Below are positions 32,657 through 44,353 of a stretch of DNA of 64,000 nt, piece after piece. This stretch comes from Begonia masoniana (Eukaryota > Streptophyta > Magnoliopsida > Cucurbitales > Begoniaceae), in NCBI GenBank assembly GCA_022432975.1, contig CM039508.1, forward strand, positions 25,151,397-25,215,396. Reading direction: 5' to 3'. Below the pieces are notes generated by a model, which was not told where the DNA came from, ran no database searches, and was given only the letters and a program-made list of their open reading frames with translations. Made by a program: the position numbers and the translations under genes. Numbering within the stretch: the stretch's first letter is position 1; each line of letters starts with the position of its first letter.

Positions 32657-34654
32657 TGTAACACCCGGTTCTATCAAACCAATTCTCTATTCTTTTAAAT
32701 TAATGGCACACTTTTAATGGCAATAATAAAAGTATGGTTAATGGATGACTAGGCAAGGGCATAAGTGTAATTGAAAATTTAAAAGTGGATAACATATTTA
32801 AGGAAAGAGGTTTTGGGTTTAATGCACTGTAGCCGCCACTATTCCCTATTTTTCTCTCTTTCGGTCTTCAGCTCAAGCAGCAGAGCTCTCTAGGCGATTC
32901 TTCTACTCGAATCTTCTCCAAACTAGGTGAGCCCTATTTCAATTTCTTGCTGTACTTGTAGCTATCGATGATGGGGAGAGTATAAATGCGAGTTTTGTGA
33001 ATGCCGATTGGGTGAGCTAGTTTGGGTTTTGTGGTAAATCGGGAATGTACTATGAACTAAGCTTCCAAACTAGTTTCCCTAGATTTCTGGATATATTAGA
33101 ATGTGGCTTAATAGAAATCTGATTAATATTCTGTTTATGACTTAGGTGAACAAAACTTCTGAAGTAGTCTGAGTATTTTCAAGAGAGCCAGGTAAGTGAA
33201 GTTTGCTTGTGCCTTTGGGCCTACATCACAAAACAGTAGGATTATGTGTGTTTGAATGTTTTTATGTCATGCATCATATTTTTGAAAGTATGCAAAAATG
33301 ATTTTACATGAAATGGTATGGTAAGGAATGAACAGACTGTAACAGATAAGCTATTAAGGGAACTAATCCACCCCTTAACTTATGAAGGGATTTATATTTT
33401 GGGAGAAGTGATCCAACTCCCAATTTCACAGGGGGATCTGAACAGTTTTTAAGGGAACTAATCTGCCCCTTAATCGAGAGAGAGGATGTATGACTTTGGG
33501 AGAAGTGATCCAACTCCCAATTTCACAAGGGGATCAGATCAGAAACGAATGCATATGCAACTGAGATGAGAAAGTAGAAACTGCATGTTTAGGAGTTTAT
33601 GTTTCAGCATTTCAATTTATTATTGCTTTACTTACTTAACATTAGGCTAATAGATGAATTTTGTGATGTAGGTGAAGAAGCCTCAAAAGGTGTGTTCTCT
33701 GAGCATATTGAGGATTAGGCTGTTGGGGGAGCATTTCAATGCCACGGATTGGTGATTCTGATGAGGCGGTTTAACTAGTGTCTGTATGTGGAGTCTAACT
33801 TTTCAGATGTTCTGTTGAGTGGTGTAGAGGATTTTGATGATAGTGATAGGTGAAGGTTTTAGAATGTCTTGATTTTTTTTTCTTCTGATTATGAAGACTT
33901 GATTTGGTTTTGTTACAGATTGCTATTTTGGGAGTTTTATTGGATAATGATACACATGTTGGTTTTAAAATTGTTTTTGTCGGATTTCAGAAGTTTTCTT
34001 AGGGTCAGGTTGTTTTAAATGTTTTCAGTGAAATTTGCAAGCTCTCGGTGGATGTTGAGCATTTTTGTCTATCGGTGGATTTAGTCCACCGGTGGATGTT
34101 GAGTATTATCGTCTATCGGTGGATGTAGTCCACCGGTGGATATTGAGCGTTTTTGTCTATCGATGGATTTAGTCCACCGGTGGATGTTGAGTGTTATCGT
34201 CTATCGGTGGATGTAGTCCACCGGTGGATGTTGAGCGTTTTTCGCTTATCGATGGATTTAGTCCACCGATGGATGTTGAGTGTTATGGTCTATCGATGGA
34301 TGTAGTCCACTGGTGGATGCTGAGTGTTATCGTTTATCGGTGGATGTGAGTGTTAGGCTTTTGTCGTTTAGTGTTCGGCAGATGTTGAGTTTTAAATCTA
34401 TCGGAAGACGTAGAAATAGTTTTGTCTTTTAGTGATCGGTCGATGTGTTCTGTTTTCTTTTCCCTTTCAACCGTCATGAATATTTTCACTATTTAGCAAA
34501 TATTGTTTTTATACGATGATTTTTCACTGCAAGTTTTAACGTTTTAAAAGTCAAATCTTGATCAATGAATGAAATTTTAAATTTTTCTCAAAAGTCATAG
34601 TTTGGTTCTGTATTATGAGTAACGAACCGGGTTTATATAATTCGGGGCGTTACA
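32657..34654 (+). mobile_element. 5' LTR (family beta) of the degenerate chromovirus
   Basis: 1998 bp, TGTAACACCCGG to CGGGGCGTTACA. Intron-like block 33192-33671. Stem-loop GCC-TTTG-GGC plus CTACATCA at 33210-33227. Four 7-11-7 hairpins. Near-3' array of ~44-bp units with the perfect palindrome TCCACCGGTGGA at about 34050-34345. Confidence 0.93.
33192..33671 (+). promoter_or_regulatory. Predicted LTR-leader intron with 7-11-7 hairpin array (family beta)
   Basis: Donor GCCAG|GTAAGTGAAG, tetraloop-type stem-loop, CTACATCA, then hairpins at 33354-33378, 33399-33423, 33449-33473 and 33496-33520. Each has a 7-bp perfect stem and an 11-nt loop. Stems alternate TTAAGGG/CCCTTAA and TTGGGAG/CTCCCAA; loops share A-x-(C/G)-T-(A/G)-ATC. 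CTTACTTAAC precedes the GATGTAG|GTG acceptor. Confidence 0.55.
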
Positions 34655-34657
34655 ATA

Positions 34658-34670
34658 TGGTATCAGAGAC
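34658..34670 (+). other. Primer-binding site, initiator tRNA-Met type
   Basis: TGGTATCAGAGAC, three bases after the LTR end. It matches the TGGTATCAGAGC complement of plant initiator tRNA-Met except near its end. Confidence 0.9.
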
Positions 34671-34849
34671 ATTCAGTTAAACCGTTCAAAGGATTACTCA
34701 TCAGTGCCGATTGTCGCATGGGAGTACTCCAACAACTGTAAGTGTTTATGGTAGCCTTAGTTATAAGATGTTTATGAGAGTAGTTAACCCTGTGCAGGAA
34801 ATCTAGTAAGATATCTAGACGACCGGGAAGACCAAGAGTACCAAGAGAG

Positions 34850-36262
34850 ATGCCCAACTTGAGAGCTGAGGAAGATCCTAGCGTGATTAGGCAGCTGACA
34901 GATCTGGTACGTCAGCAAACAGACTTAGTGCGTCAGCAGTCCGATCAGTTAGGAGTGCTGTTGAACCGAGAGGTACAGGGAAGTGCCAACTCGAGTTCTA
35001 GCAATGAACATTCTGGAGATAGATTCAGGAGGTTACGACCACCCACGTTTGATGGACAGTCATCTGATCCAGTTATTGCTGAAGGATGGCTTAGAAAGAT
35101 TGAGAGTATGTTTAGGTGTGCCAACATTGGAGAAGGAGACAAGGTCACGTTGGCAACATTTCATTTGGCTGGTGAAGCTCAACTCTGGTGGGAAACAATA
35201 GAGACCACCACTGATGTTTTGGCGATGCCTTGGTCACAATTCAAGGACGTCTTCTATGAGAAGTATTTTAACAGCACTATCCAGACTGTGAAAAAGTTGG
35301 AGTTTCTGAACTTGAAGTAGACAAGGTCTGTGGCCAAGTATAGTAGGCAATTTGAGTCCCTGTCCAGGTTTGCTGGACATTTTGCTCACAAGGACGAGGA
35401 TAAAGTGTTCAAATTTGTGCATGGACTGAAGCCGAAAATTTACCGAGGAGTTAAATTTTGTGGCATTAAAGGCTTGACATTCAGTGAAGTTGTATCCACT
35501 GCTCTGGAAGTAGAAGAAGTTGAAAGGAAGTGTGCTGGACCAAAAGAGGTCCCACAAAAGTTTGTCCAGCCACACCAACAAAGAGGAATGAAGAGGCCCA
35601 GTGAGGGCCAGAATAGCCAAGGAACTGGGGGGAAAATACAGAATGCCAGGAAATTTCCCCAGTGTCCTAAGTGTTTGAAGAACCACCCGGGCGAGTGCAG
35701 ATTGGGCTTTGGGAAGTGTTTCATCTGTGAGGAGGTTGGACACACGATCAAAGAATGCCCGAAGCCTAGAATCACCAGATGCTACAATTGTAACAAGGTC
35801 GGCCATATTAGCAGAGACTGCCCAGCTTCTAAGAGTGGCCCTGCTATGATTAAACCGAGGATATTCTCCATGATGGAGTCGGGTGAAGACCAGCCTGCTG
35901 TGGTGTCAGGTACCATATTGATTAACTCTGTGCCTACTTTTACTTTAATAGATTCTGGTGCGACACATTCCTTTATAGCATCTGCGTTTGATGTTAAGTT
36001 AGATGTACAGTTTAGCCCTTCTATGCATATGTTTAATGTTGCATTACCTTCTGGTGAACGCATGCACTCTAACCAAGTGATGCTTGACTGCGATGTGTTA
36101 GTAGGAAACGTGAATCTACCTGCTGACCTCATTATTATGGATATAATGGGATTTGATGTAATCCTAGAAATGGACTGGTTGTTTAAACACCACGCCACAA
36201 TTGATTGTAGGACTAGAATAGTCAGTTTCCAACCCCCTGGTAGTTCGAAACATACCTTTTAA
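34850..36262 (+). pseudogene. gag-protease part of the degenerate chromovirus
   Basis: The frame starts MPNLRAEEDPSVIRQLTDL. It contains a Retrotrans_gag domain (RPPTFDGQSSDP ... FHLAGEAQLWW), two zinc knuckles (CFICEEVGHTIKEC and CYNCNKVGHISRDC) and the aspartic protease motif LIDSGATHSFI. It is broken by TAG at 35318-35320 and ends at TAA 36260-36262, both in frame with sequence that continues as family-like protein. A short leader intron may lie just upstream (GTAAGT at 34738, CAG at 34797). Confidence 0.92.
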
Positions 36263-36283
36263 GCTTCAAGGAAGAGTAAGGAA

Positions 36284-36648
36284 ATGTCTGTGATGACTTC
36301 TATTAACAGTAGACCTTCCCCATGTGGAGAGTATTCGTGCTTCTTAGCTAGCGTTTTAGACACACAACTTGTAGGGGAGGCAAATCCACAAAATGTCTTA
36401 GTTGTCCAAGACTTTCCTGAAGTATTCTTAGATGACCTTCCTGGTTTGCTGCCAGATAGGGAAATTGAATTTGTTGTAGATGTTTACCCCGGCGCCGAGC
36501 GTGTGTCTAAAAATCCATATAGGCTAGCACCAACAGAACTAAAAGAATTAAAGAAGCAGTTGGAGGATCTGTTGGAGAAATGGTTCATACGTCCTAGCTT
36601 TTCACCATGGGGTGCACCTATCCTTTTTGTCAAAAAGAAAGATAGATC
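36284..36648 (+). pseudogene. Reverse transcriptase N-terminal part, interrupted by a solo LTR
   Basis: Reads through a [20 protein letters not shown] segment and NPYRLAPTELKELKKQLEDL to PSFSPWGAPILFVKKKD. The inserted LTR begins at 36649; the frame resumes with [10 protein letters not shown] at 39656 after the second TSD copy. Confidence 0.92.
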
Positions 36649-39600
36649 TGTAACACCCGGTTTTCGGGATTTAAATTATATTCCAATATAAACGGCAATT
36701 TTGTAAATATGTCGAATTATGTCCGTTTCGCGAACGGAAGGTTTTAACGGAGCCGTAACGATTAATTGGAATTTATGGAAAAAGTATGAGAATTTTGGAG
36801 AATCGAATCGTTAGTTAAATGACGAGACAATTGGAAGGAGAAATTGAAATCAAATTGAAGGGCGATTTGGTAATTTTCAAACCAAGATTTTTTATAAAAA
36901 TCAATTCTCTTTTTCACTTTCCCCTCACTCACGTTAACCTCCTTCTCTCTCAACCCTCTCTCTCCTTTGGCGCAATTTTTCTCCCCTCCTCCGGCGATTC
37001 TTCATTCCGGCGACGATTTGCCTTCTTCCGGTGACTCGAATCTTCTCGTTTCTTCATCGCCTTTGCTCTCTAGGTAAGGCTCTACACTTTTGGAGTGTTA
37101 AATATCGATTTCTAAGGTTTAAAACAATTAGGGTTCGTTAGGGTTTTCGTCGATAACGTGAATCGGTGTTTGAAATTTATAGGTTGAGCTTATTTATGCC
37201 TCTAATATACGTAATGGTTATTATTGGAGCTTAGTTCGTCGGTTTGTTGAGGTGTATTGGAGATTTGGATAAATTGGAGCTTAAAAACCTCCATTAATGG
37301 AATATTTGAAATGTCGAGCGCAAATTGCTCGACGAAATGCCTCAATGAACTAAAATAGAGTTTAAGAAAGTTTTCTATAGTTAGGAGTTAGCAATTTTTG
37401 AGTTTGATGAGTTAGGCTCAATTTAATAGGTATATTGTGAAATGTTATAGGTGAACAGGCGTTTGTGGACGAAGCTCGGCGTACAACGGACGTGAGGTAA
37501 GTCTCTGTGACTTGTTTGGCCATTTAGGCCTACACCGTATAAATAGAGTCGATCGAGGATATTGGAGATGTTTGCGTGTTTCGGGTGATTAGGACGGGTA
37601 GTTAGACTACTTTAAGTTATAGAAAGTTTAGTTTTGATGGTTGTTAAATGCTTTATTTTCATTGTTCGTTATCGTCATTGCATAGAGCACGTTCATGCAT
37701 TTGTTTTCTAAGTACGCATGCAAAATGAATTTCAAAGCGTTTTACATAGAAAAAAGGTAAACAAAGTACGTAATTGAACAACAGAGATAGTCACGCCGGG
37801 TGCGGTGGTTCAGGCATGGCTGTCGAAGGAAGCATGCTTTCCCCCCGTGTTAGATCCGAGGGGCTATCCAATCGCGGGATGTGCCGCTCCTATCTAACGA
37901 GAGTGAAGCCCCGGGTGACACATAGACACAGAAACAAAGAAACAAAGAATGAAATGAATGCAGAGTTTCAAAAGAACATAGCATAGCATAGCATACATTT
38001 GCATTCACTTAGATTTACTGAGCCTCTAGCTCACGTGTTAATTCTATGGTGTAGGAGATATTGAGACGGTGAGGAAGACGTCCTTCCGCCTGAAGTATGA
38101 GCAATTGAAGGAGGAGGCCCGTGGGAGTGCGCTGCAGTCGGAGCGTTATTTTGACCCGTGGGGACGTACATAGGTATTTTGGGTTAGACATGATAGAAAT
38201 TGTTAGAATATTATAAGGATGTTGGAATCTGGTTAAGTAGTATAAAATATTTTGGGAATTGATGTATTTTGTAAATGTTTTAACCACGATTTCAAAAACA
38301 GGCGTTCGGTCACGTGTGTGAGGGGCGCCCGAACGCAAGTCTTCATGCGTTCGGTCACGTGTGTGAGGGGCGCCCGAACGCAAGTCTTCATGCGTTCGGT
38401 CGCTTGAATGAGGGGCGCCCGAACGCAAGTCTTCATGCGTTCGGTCACGTGTGTGAGGGGCGCCCGAACGCAAGTCTTCATGCGTTCGGTCACGTGTGTG
38501 AGGGGCGCCCGAACGCAAGTCTTCATGCGTTCGGTCACGTGTGTGAGGGGCGCCCGAACGCAAGTCTTCATGCGTTCGGTCACGTGTGTGAGGGGCGCCC
38601 GAACGCAAGTCTTCATGCGTTCGGTCACGTGTGTGAGGGGCGCCCGAACGCAAGTCTTCATGCGTTCGGTCACGTGTGTGAGGGGCGCCCGAACGCAAGT
38701 CTTCATGCGTTCGGTCACGTGTGTGAGGGGCGCCCGAACGCAAGTCTTCATGCGTTCGGTCACGTGTGTGAGGGGCGCCCGAACGCAAGTCTTCATGCGT
38801 TCGGTCACGTGTGTGAGGGGCGCCCGAACGCAAGTCTTCATGCGTTCGGTCGCTTGAATGAGGGGCGCCCGAACGCAAGTCTTCATGCGTTCGGTCACGT
38901 GTGTGAGGGGCGCCCGAACGCAAGTCTTCATGCGTTCGGTCACGTGTGTGAGGGGCGCCCGAACGCAAGTCTTCATGCGTTCGGTCACGTGTGTGAGGGG
39001 CGCCCGAACGCAAGTCTTCATGCGTTCGGTCACGTGTGTGAGGGGCGCCCGAACGCAAGTCTTCATGCGTTCGGTCACGTGTGTGAGGGGCGCCCGAACG
39101 CAAGTCTTCATGCGTTCGGTCACGTGTGTGAGGGGCGCCCGAACGCAAGTCTTCATGCGTTCGGTCACGTGTGTGAGGGGCGCCCGAACGCAAGTCTTCA
39201 TGCGTTCGGTCGCTTGAATGAGGGGCGCCCGAACGCAAGTCTTCATGCGTTCGGTCGCTTGAATGAGGGGCGCCCGAACGCAAGTCTTCATGCGTTCGGT
39301 CATGCGTTCGTCACGTGTGTGAGGGGCGCCCGAACGCACGTCGTCATGCGGTTCGGTCGCCTATGCTTTTTAGGCAGAATTGCCTTTCCTGCCCCTCCTC
39401 TGTTTCGATGGCCTTGTTTTCTATTGGCCGATTTGTTTAACGAATTAAATTTGATTTAAATCTTTTTAATTAATTGTTTTAAGTTATTTAATTAATTCTT
39501 TAAAATTTGTTTTCAACGGTTTTCTAAATGACCTTAACGAAATCGTTTTCGATGGAAATTCCGTTTAATTGTACGAAGTTATGTTTAAGTTTATTAGAAT

Positions 39601-39650
39601 AAAAAAATATATATACGAAAAAATTTGGGGTACGGGATAGGGTCGCTACA
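36649..39650 (+). mobile_element. Solo LTR (family gamma) in the RT gene, TSD AGATC
   Basis: 3002 bp, TGTAACACCCGG to GGGTCGCTACA. TSD AGATC lies at 36644-36648 and 39651-39655. Intron-like block 37497-38054 with stem GGCC-ATTTA-GGCC then CTACACCG at 37522-37538. The 38302-39358 array occupies a third of it. Its CT-rich leader (36905-37075) gives short frames that are not genes. Confidence 0.95.
38302..39358 (+). repeat. 45-bp palindromic minisatellite, about 22 near-identical units
   Basis: Each unit pairs GCGTTCGG with CCGAACGC, encloses TCAC-GTGT-GTGA (with the G-box core CACGTG) and the palindrome GGGCGCCC, and ends AAGTCTTCAT. Four units carry CGCTTGAATG in place of CACGTGTGTG, at 38401, 38851, 39211 and 39256. 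Because 45 is a multiple of three, long repetitive open frames exist in several frames; they are not genes. The last units after 39299 are degenerate. Confidence 0.97.
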
Positions 39651-39655
39651 AGATC

Positions 39656-42301
39656 AATGCGTATGTGCATTGATTATAGGGAATTGAACAAGTTAACTGT
39701 CAAGAACAAGTATCTGTTGCCAAGGATTGATGATTTATTCGACCAGCTTAATGATGCACGAGTTTTCACTAAGATTGACCTAAGGTCAGGTTACTATCAA
39801 CTAAAAGTCAAAACCGAAGATATTCCAAAGACTGCCTTTCGCACAAGGTATGGACATTATGAGTTTTTGGTTATGTCCTTTGGTTGACAAATGCACCGGC
39901 AGCCTTCATGGATCTTATGCATAGAGTGTTTCATGAGTATTTGGATAAGTTTGTCATTGTGTTTATAGACGACATTTTAATTTATTCACATAATAATGAT
40001 GAACATGCAAAGCATTTGAGTTTAGTGTTAGAAGTACTGAGACAGCACCAACTGTATGCAAAATTTTCCAAGTGTGAGTTTTGGTTGGACAGAGTTCACT
40101 TTCTTGGTCACGTGATCTCTGGTGATGGAATCTCTGTCGATCCAGCCAAAATTCAAGCGGTGAAGGAATGGCCCCAACCAAAGAATGCCACAGATATTCA
40201 TTCAGAGTTTTCTTGGATTAGCAGGATACTACAGGAAATTTATTGAAGGATTCTCGAAGATTGCAACACCCCTCACTCGGTTAACCAGGAAAAATATGAA
40301 GTATGTGTGGACTAAGGATTGTGAGCATAGTTTTCAGACCTTGAAACAGAAACTGACCAATGCTCCAATTTTGACCCTTCCTGTTGATGACGGTAAATTT
40401 AGCATTTATTGTGATGTATCGAAGATCGGACTTGTCTGTGTCTTGATGCAAGAGGGAAAGGTAATAGCTTATGCCTCTAGACAGTTGAAAACACATGAGA
40501 AGAATTACCCTACACATGACTTGGAATTAGCTACAGTGGTATTTGCACTTAAGATTTGGAGGCATTACTTGTATGGACAAACTTGTGAAATATTCTCGGA
40601 CCATAAAAGTCTGAAATATATCTTCATACAGAACGAATTAAACATGAGGCAATGTCGATGTTGGAGTTTGTAAAGGATTATGATTTTGAAATTAAATACC
40701 ATCGTGGCAAAGCAAATGTAGTGGCAGATGCTTTGAGTAGAGTGACAACTTCAGCCTCAGCTATGATTTTCAACATGCCATTAGCCTTAGAGTCAGAATT
40801 TCAAAGGTTTAATTTAGAAGTAGTATCTAGCGTATCAGCTACACTTTCTGCCATAACCTTAAAGCCTACTATTCTTGATAAAATAAAGGAAGCTCAGACG
40901 AACGATGTAGAGTGCAACAAATACAGATTAAGCATAGAATCTACTGTTAATTCAGATTTCAATCTTTCTAATGACGGGATCCTTAAGTTTAGAAATAGAT
41001 GGTTTGTTCCTGCCATTAAAGAACTTCGAGATGAGATTCTTTCTGAAGCACATTCTTCCAGATTATCTGTTCACCCTGGAAGTACGAAGATGTACAAGGA
41101 CCTTAGACAACATTATTGGTGGCCAAGCATGAAAAGGTGTGTGGCAGAGTATGTGGGATCATGTTTGTGTTGTCAGCAGATTAAAGCTGAGCATCAGAGA
41201 CCCTCAGAAACATTACAACTTTTACCAGTTCCTGAATGGAAATGAAAACAAATAACGATGGACTTTGTTGTGGGATTGCCCAGAACAGCAAAAGGAAATG
41301 ATGCAATCTGGGTAATAATTGATCGATTAATCAAATCTGCCCACTTTCTGCCTATAAAGATGACGTACTCGATAGATCAACTTGCTGAGTTGTATGTGCA
41401 TGAATTTGTTAGACTGCATGGAGTTCCAAGCACTATAGTTTCAGACCGAGACTCTAGATTTACATCTAAGTTTTAAAAAAGTTTGCACAAGGCTATGGGA
41501 ACACAGCTTAGTTTTAGCACAGCTTTTCACCCTCAAACAGATGGACAATCCGAGAGAACTATTCAGATCTTAGAGGATATGCTCCGTCCATATGTATTAG
41601 AATTTCAGGGTTCTTGGAGTAAGTATTTATCTTTGGTGGAGTTTTCTTATAATAACAGTTTTCAGGCAACTATCAGTATAGCACCGTATGAAGCATTGTA
41701 TAGACAAAAATGCAGATCACCTTTGTACTGGGATGAAGTTGGTGAAGCACAGTTGCTTGGTCCTGACCTTGTGCAACAAACTGTTGAGAAGGTTGCCCTC
41801 ATCCGACAGAGAATTTTGGCAGCTCAGAGCCGACAGAAAGGTTATACTGATAAGAGACGTAGAGAATTGGAGTTTGAGGTAGGTGATGAAGTTTTCCCCA
41901 AGGTATCATCATTTAAAGGAGTTGTGAGATTCAGAAAGAGAAGCAAGTTGAACCCCAGATTTATTGGACCATTCACTATTCTGAAGAGAGTTGGGAGAGC
42001 AGCCTATCAGTTGCAGCTACTGGCTTCTATGGAGGGGATACACAGTGTGTTCCATGTTTCTATGTTAAAGAAGTGCATAAGGGATCCATATCAAGTTGTG
42101 GAGCTGCAGGACATTGAAGTTCATCCTACCCTTACCTATGAGGAGAAACCAATGAGGATTCTGGACTATGCAGTGAAGGTATTGCGCAACAAAGAAATTC
42201 CACTAGTGAAAGTCTTATGGCATAACCGGAACATAGAGCAGACAACCTGGGAACGCCAGCAAGACATGATGGACCAACATCCAGAGTTATTCAAGTACTG
42301 A
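39656..42301 (+). pseudogene. RT, RNase H, integrase and chromodomain of the degenerate chromovirus
   Basis: RT resumes with [12 protein letters not shown] and has the FIDDILIYS catalytic box. RNase H follows ([15 protein letters not shown], then [10 protein letters not shown]), then the integrase HHCC region ([20 protein letters not shown] ... CLCCQQ), the DDE core ([25 protein letters not shown]) and a chromodomain-like tail (VLRNKEIPLVKVLW ... TTWERQQDM). Breaks: frameshifts near 39885, 40195 and 40660, TGA at 41243-41245 and TAA at 41474-41476. No functional polyprotein is possible. Confidence 0.95.
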
Positions 42302-42336
42302 ATTTTGAAGACAAAATTCTTTTAAGGAGGGTAGAT

Positions 42337-44348
42337 TGTAACACCCGGTTCTATCAAACCAATTCTCTATTCTTTTAAATTAATGGCACACTTTTAATGG
42401 AAATAATAAAAGTAGGGTTAATGGATGACTAGGCAAGGGCATAAGTGTAATTGGAAATTTAAAAGTGATTAACAATATTTAAGGAAAGAGGTTTTGGGTT
42501 TAATGCATTGTAGCCACCACTATTCCCCATTTTTCTCTCTTTCGGTCTTAAGCTCAAGCAGCAGAGCACTCTAGGCGATTCTTCTACTCGAATCTTCTCC
42601 AAACTAGGTGAGCCCTATTTCAATTTCTTGCTGTACTGGTAGCTATCGATGATTGGGGAGAGTATAAATGCGAGTTTTGTGAATGCTGATTGGGTGAGCT
42701 AGTTCGGGTTTTGTGGTAAATCGGGAATGTACTATGAATTAAACTTCCAAACTAGTTTCCCTAGATTTCTGGATATATTAGAATGAGGCTTAATAGAAAT
42801 CTGATTAATATTCTGTTTATGACTTAGGTGAACAAAACTTCTGAAGTAGTCTGAAACCGAGCATTTTCAGGAGAGCCAGGTAAGTGAAGTTTCCTTGTGC
42901 CTTCGGGCCTACATCACAAAACAGTAGGATTATGTGTGTTTGAATGTTTTTATGTCATGCATCATATTTTTGAAAGTATGCGAAAATGATTTTACATGAA
43001 ATGGCATGGTAAGAAATGAACAGACTGTAACAGATAAGCTATTAAAGGAACTAATCCACCCCTTAACTTATGAAGGGATTTATACTTTGGGAGAAGTGAT
43101 CCAACTCCCAATTTCACAGGGGGATCTGAACAGTTGTTAAGGGAACTAATCTGCCCCTTAATCGAGAGAGAGGATGTATGACTTTGGGAGAAGTGATCCA
43201 ACTCCCAATTTCACAAGGGGATCAAATCAGAAACGAATGCATATACAACTGAGATGAGAAAGTAGAAACTGCATGTTTAGGAGTTTATGTTTCAGCATTT
43301 CAATTTATTATTGCTTTACTTACTTAGCATTAGGCTAATAGATGAGTTTTGTGATGTAGGTGAAGAAGCCTCAGAAGGTGTGTTCTCTGAGCATGTTGAG
43401 GATTAGGCTGTTGGGGGAGCACTTCAATGCCACGGATTGGTGATTCGGATAAGGCGGTTTAACTAGTGTCTGTATGTGGAGTCTAACTTTTTAGATGTTC
43501 TGTTGAGTGGTGTAGAGAATTTTGATGATAGTGATAGGTGAAGGTTTTAGAATGTCTTGAGTTTTTTTTCTTCTGATTATGAAGACTTGATTTGGTTTTG
43601 TTACAGATTGCTATTTTGGGAGTTTTATTGGATAATGATACACATGTTGGTTTTAAAATTGTTTTTGTCAGATTTCAGAAGTTTTCTTAGGGTCAGGTTG
43701 TTTTGAATGTTTTCAGTGAAATTTGCAAGCTCAACTATCGGTGGATGCTGTCCATCGGTGGATGTTGAGCGTTTTTGTCTATCGGTGGATTTAGTCCACC
43801 GGTGGATGTTGAGTTTTATCGTCTATCGATGGATGTAGTCCACCGGTGGATATTGAGCGTTTTTGTCTATCGGTGGATTTAGTCCACCGGTAGATGTTGA
43901 GTGTTATTGTCTATCGGTGGATGTTGAGCATTTTTCGCTTATCGGTGGATTTAGTCCACCGGTGGATGTTGAGTGTTATGATCTATCGGTGGATGTAGTC
44001 CACCGGTGGATGCTGAGTGTTATCATTTATCGGTGGATGTGAGTGTTAGGCTTTTTGTCGTTTAGTGATCGGCAGATGTTGAGTTTTAAATCTATCGGAA
44101 GACGTAGAAATAGTTTTGTCTTTTAGTGATCGGTCGATGTGTTCTGTTTTCTTTTCCCTTTTAACCGTCTTGAATATTTTCACTATTTAGCAAATATTGT
44201 TTTTATACGATGCTTTTCCGCTGCAAGTTTTAACGTTTTAAGAGTCAAATCTTGATCATTGAATGAAATTTTAAATTTTTCTCAAAAGTCATAGTTCGGT
44301 TCTGTATTATGAGTAACGAACCGGGTTTATATAATTCGGGGCGTTACA
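42337..44348 (+). mobile_element. 3' LTR (family beta) of the degenerate chromovirus
   Basis: 2012 bp with a few percent scattered differences from the 5' LTR. Intron-like block 42880-43359, stem-loop GCC-TTCG-GGC plus CTACATCA at 42899-42916, array with TCCACCGGTGGA at about 43735-44040. The polypurine tract precedes it. Confidence 0.93.
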
Positions 44349-44353
44349 TTAAG

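Larger units (their letters stand above)
32657..44348 (+). mobile_element. Degenerate chromovirus (Tekay/Del-like), TSD TTAAG
   Basis: Two beta LTRs, PBS at 34658, gag-pol relic and polypurine tract AAGGAGGGTAGA (42324-42335). TSD TTAAG lies at 32652-32656 and 44349-44353. The empty-site sequence GAGATTAAGTGGGCTG survives in the paralogous LTR near 10834. A C-terminal chromodomain-like segment places it among chromoviruses; Tekay/Del is inferred from the (R/V)LRNKEIPLVKVLW signature. A solo LTR interrupts the reverse transcriptase. Confidence 0.95.

Noticed and set aside
38015..39459. Several very long repetitive open frames (up to ~420 codons) on both strands
   Set aside because: They are produced by a 45-bp minisatellite whose unit is a multiple of three without stops; they occur in several frames at once and lie in a solo LTR.
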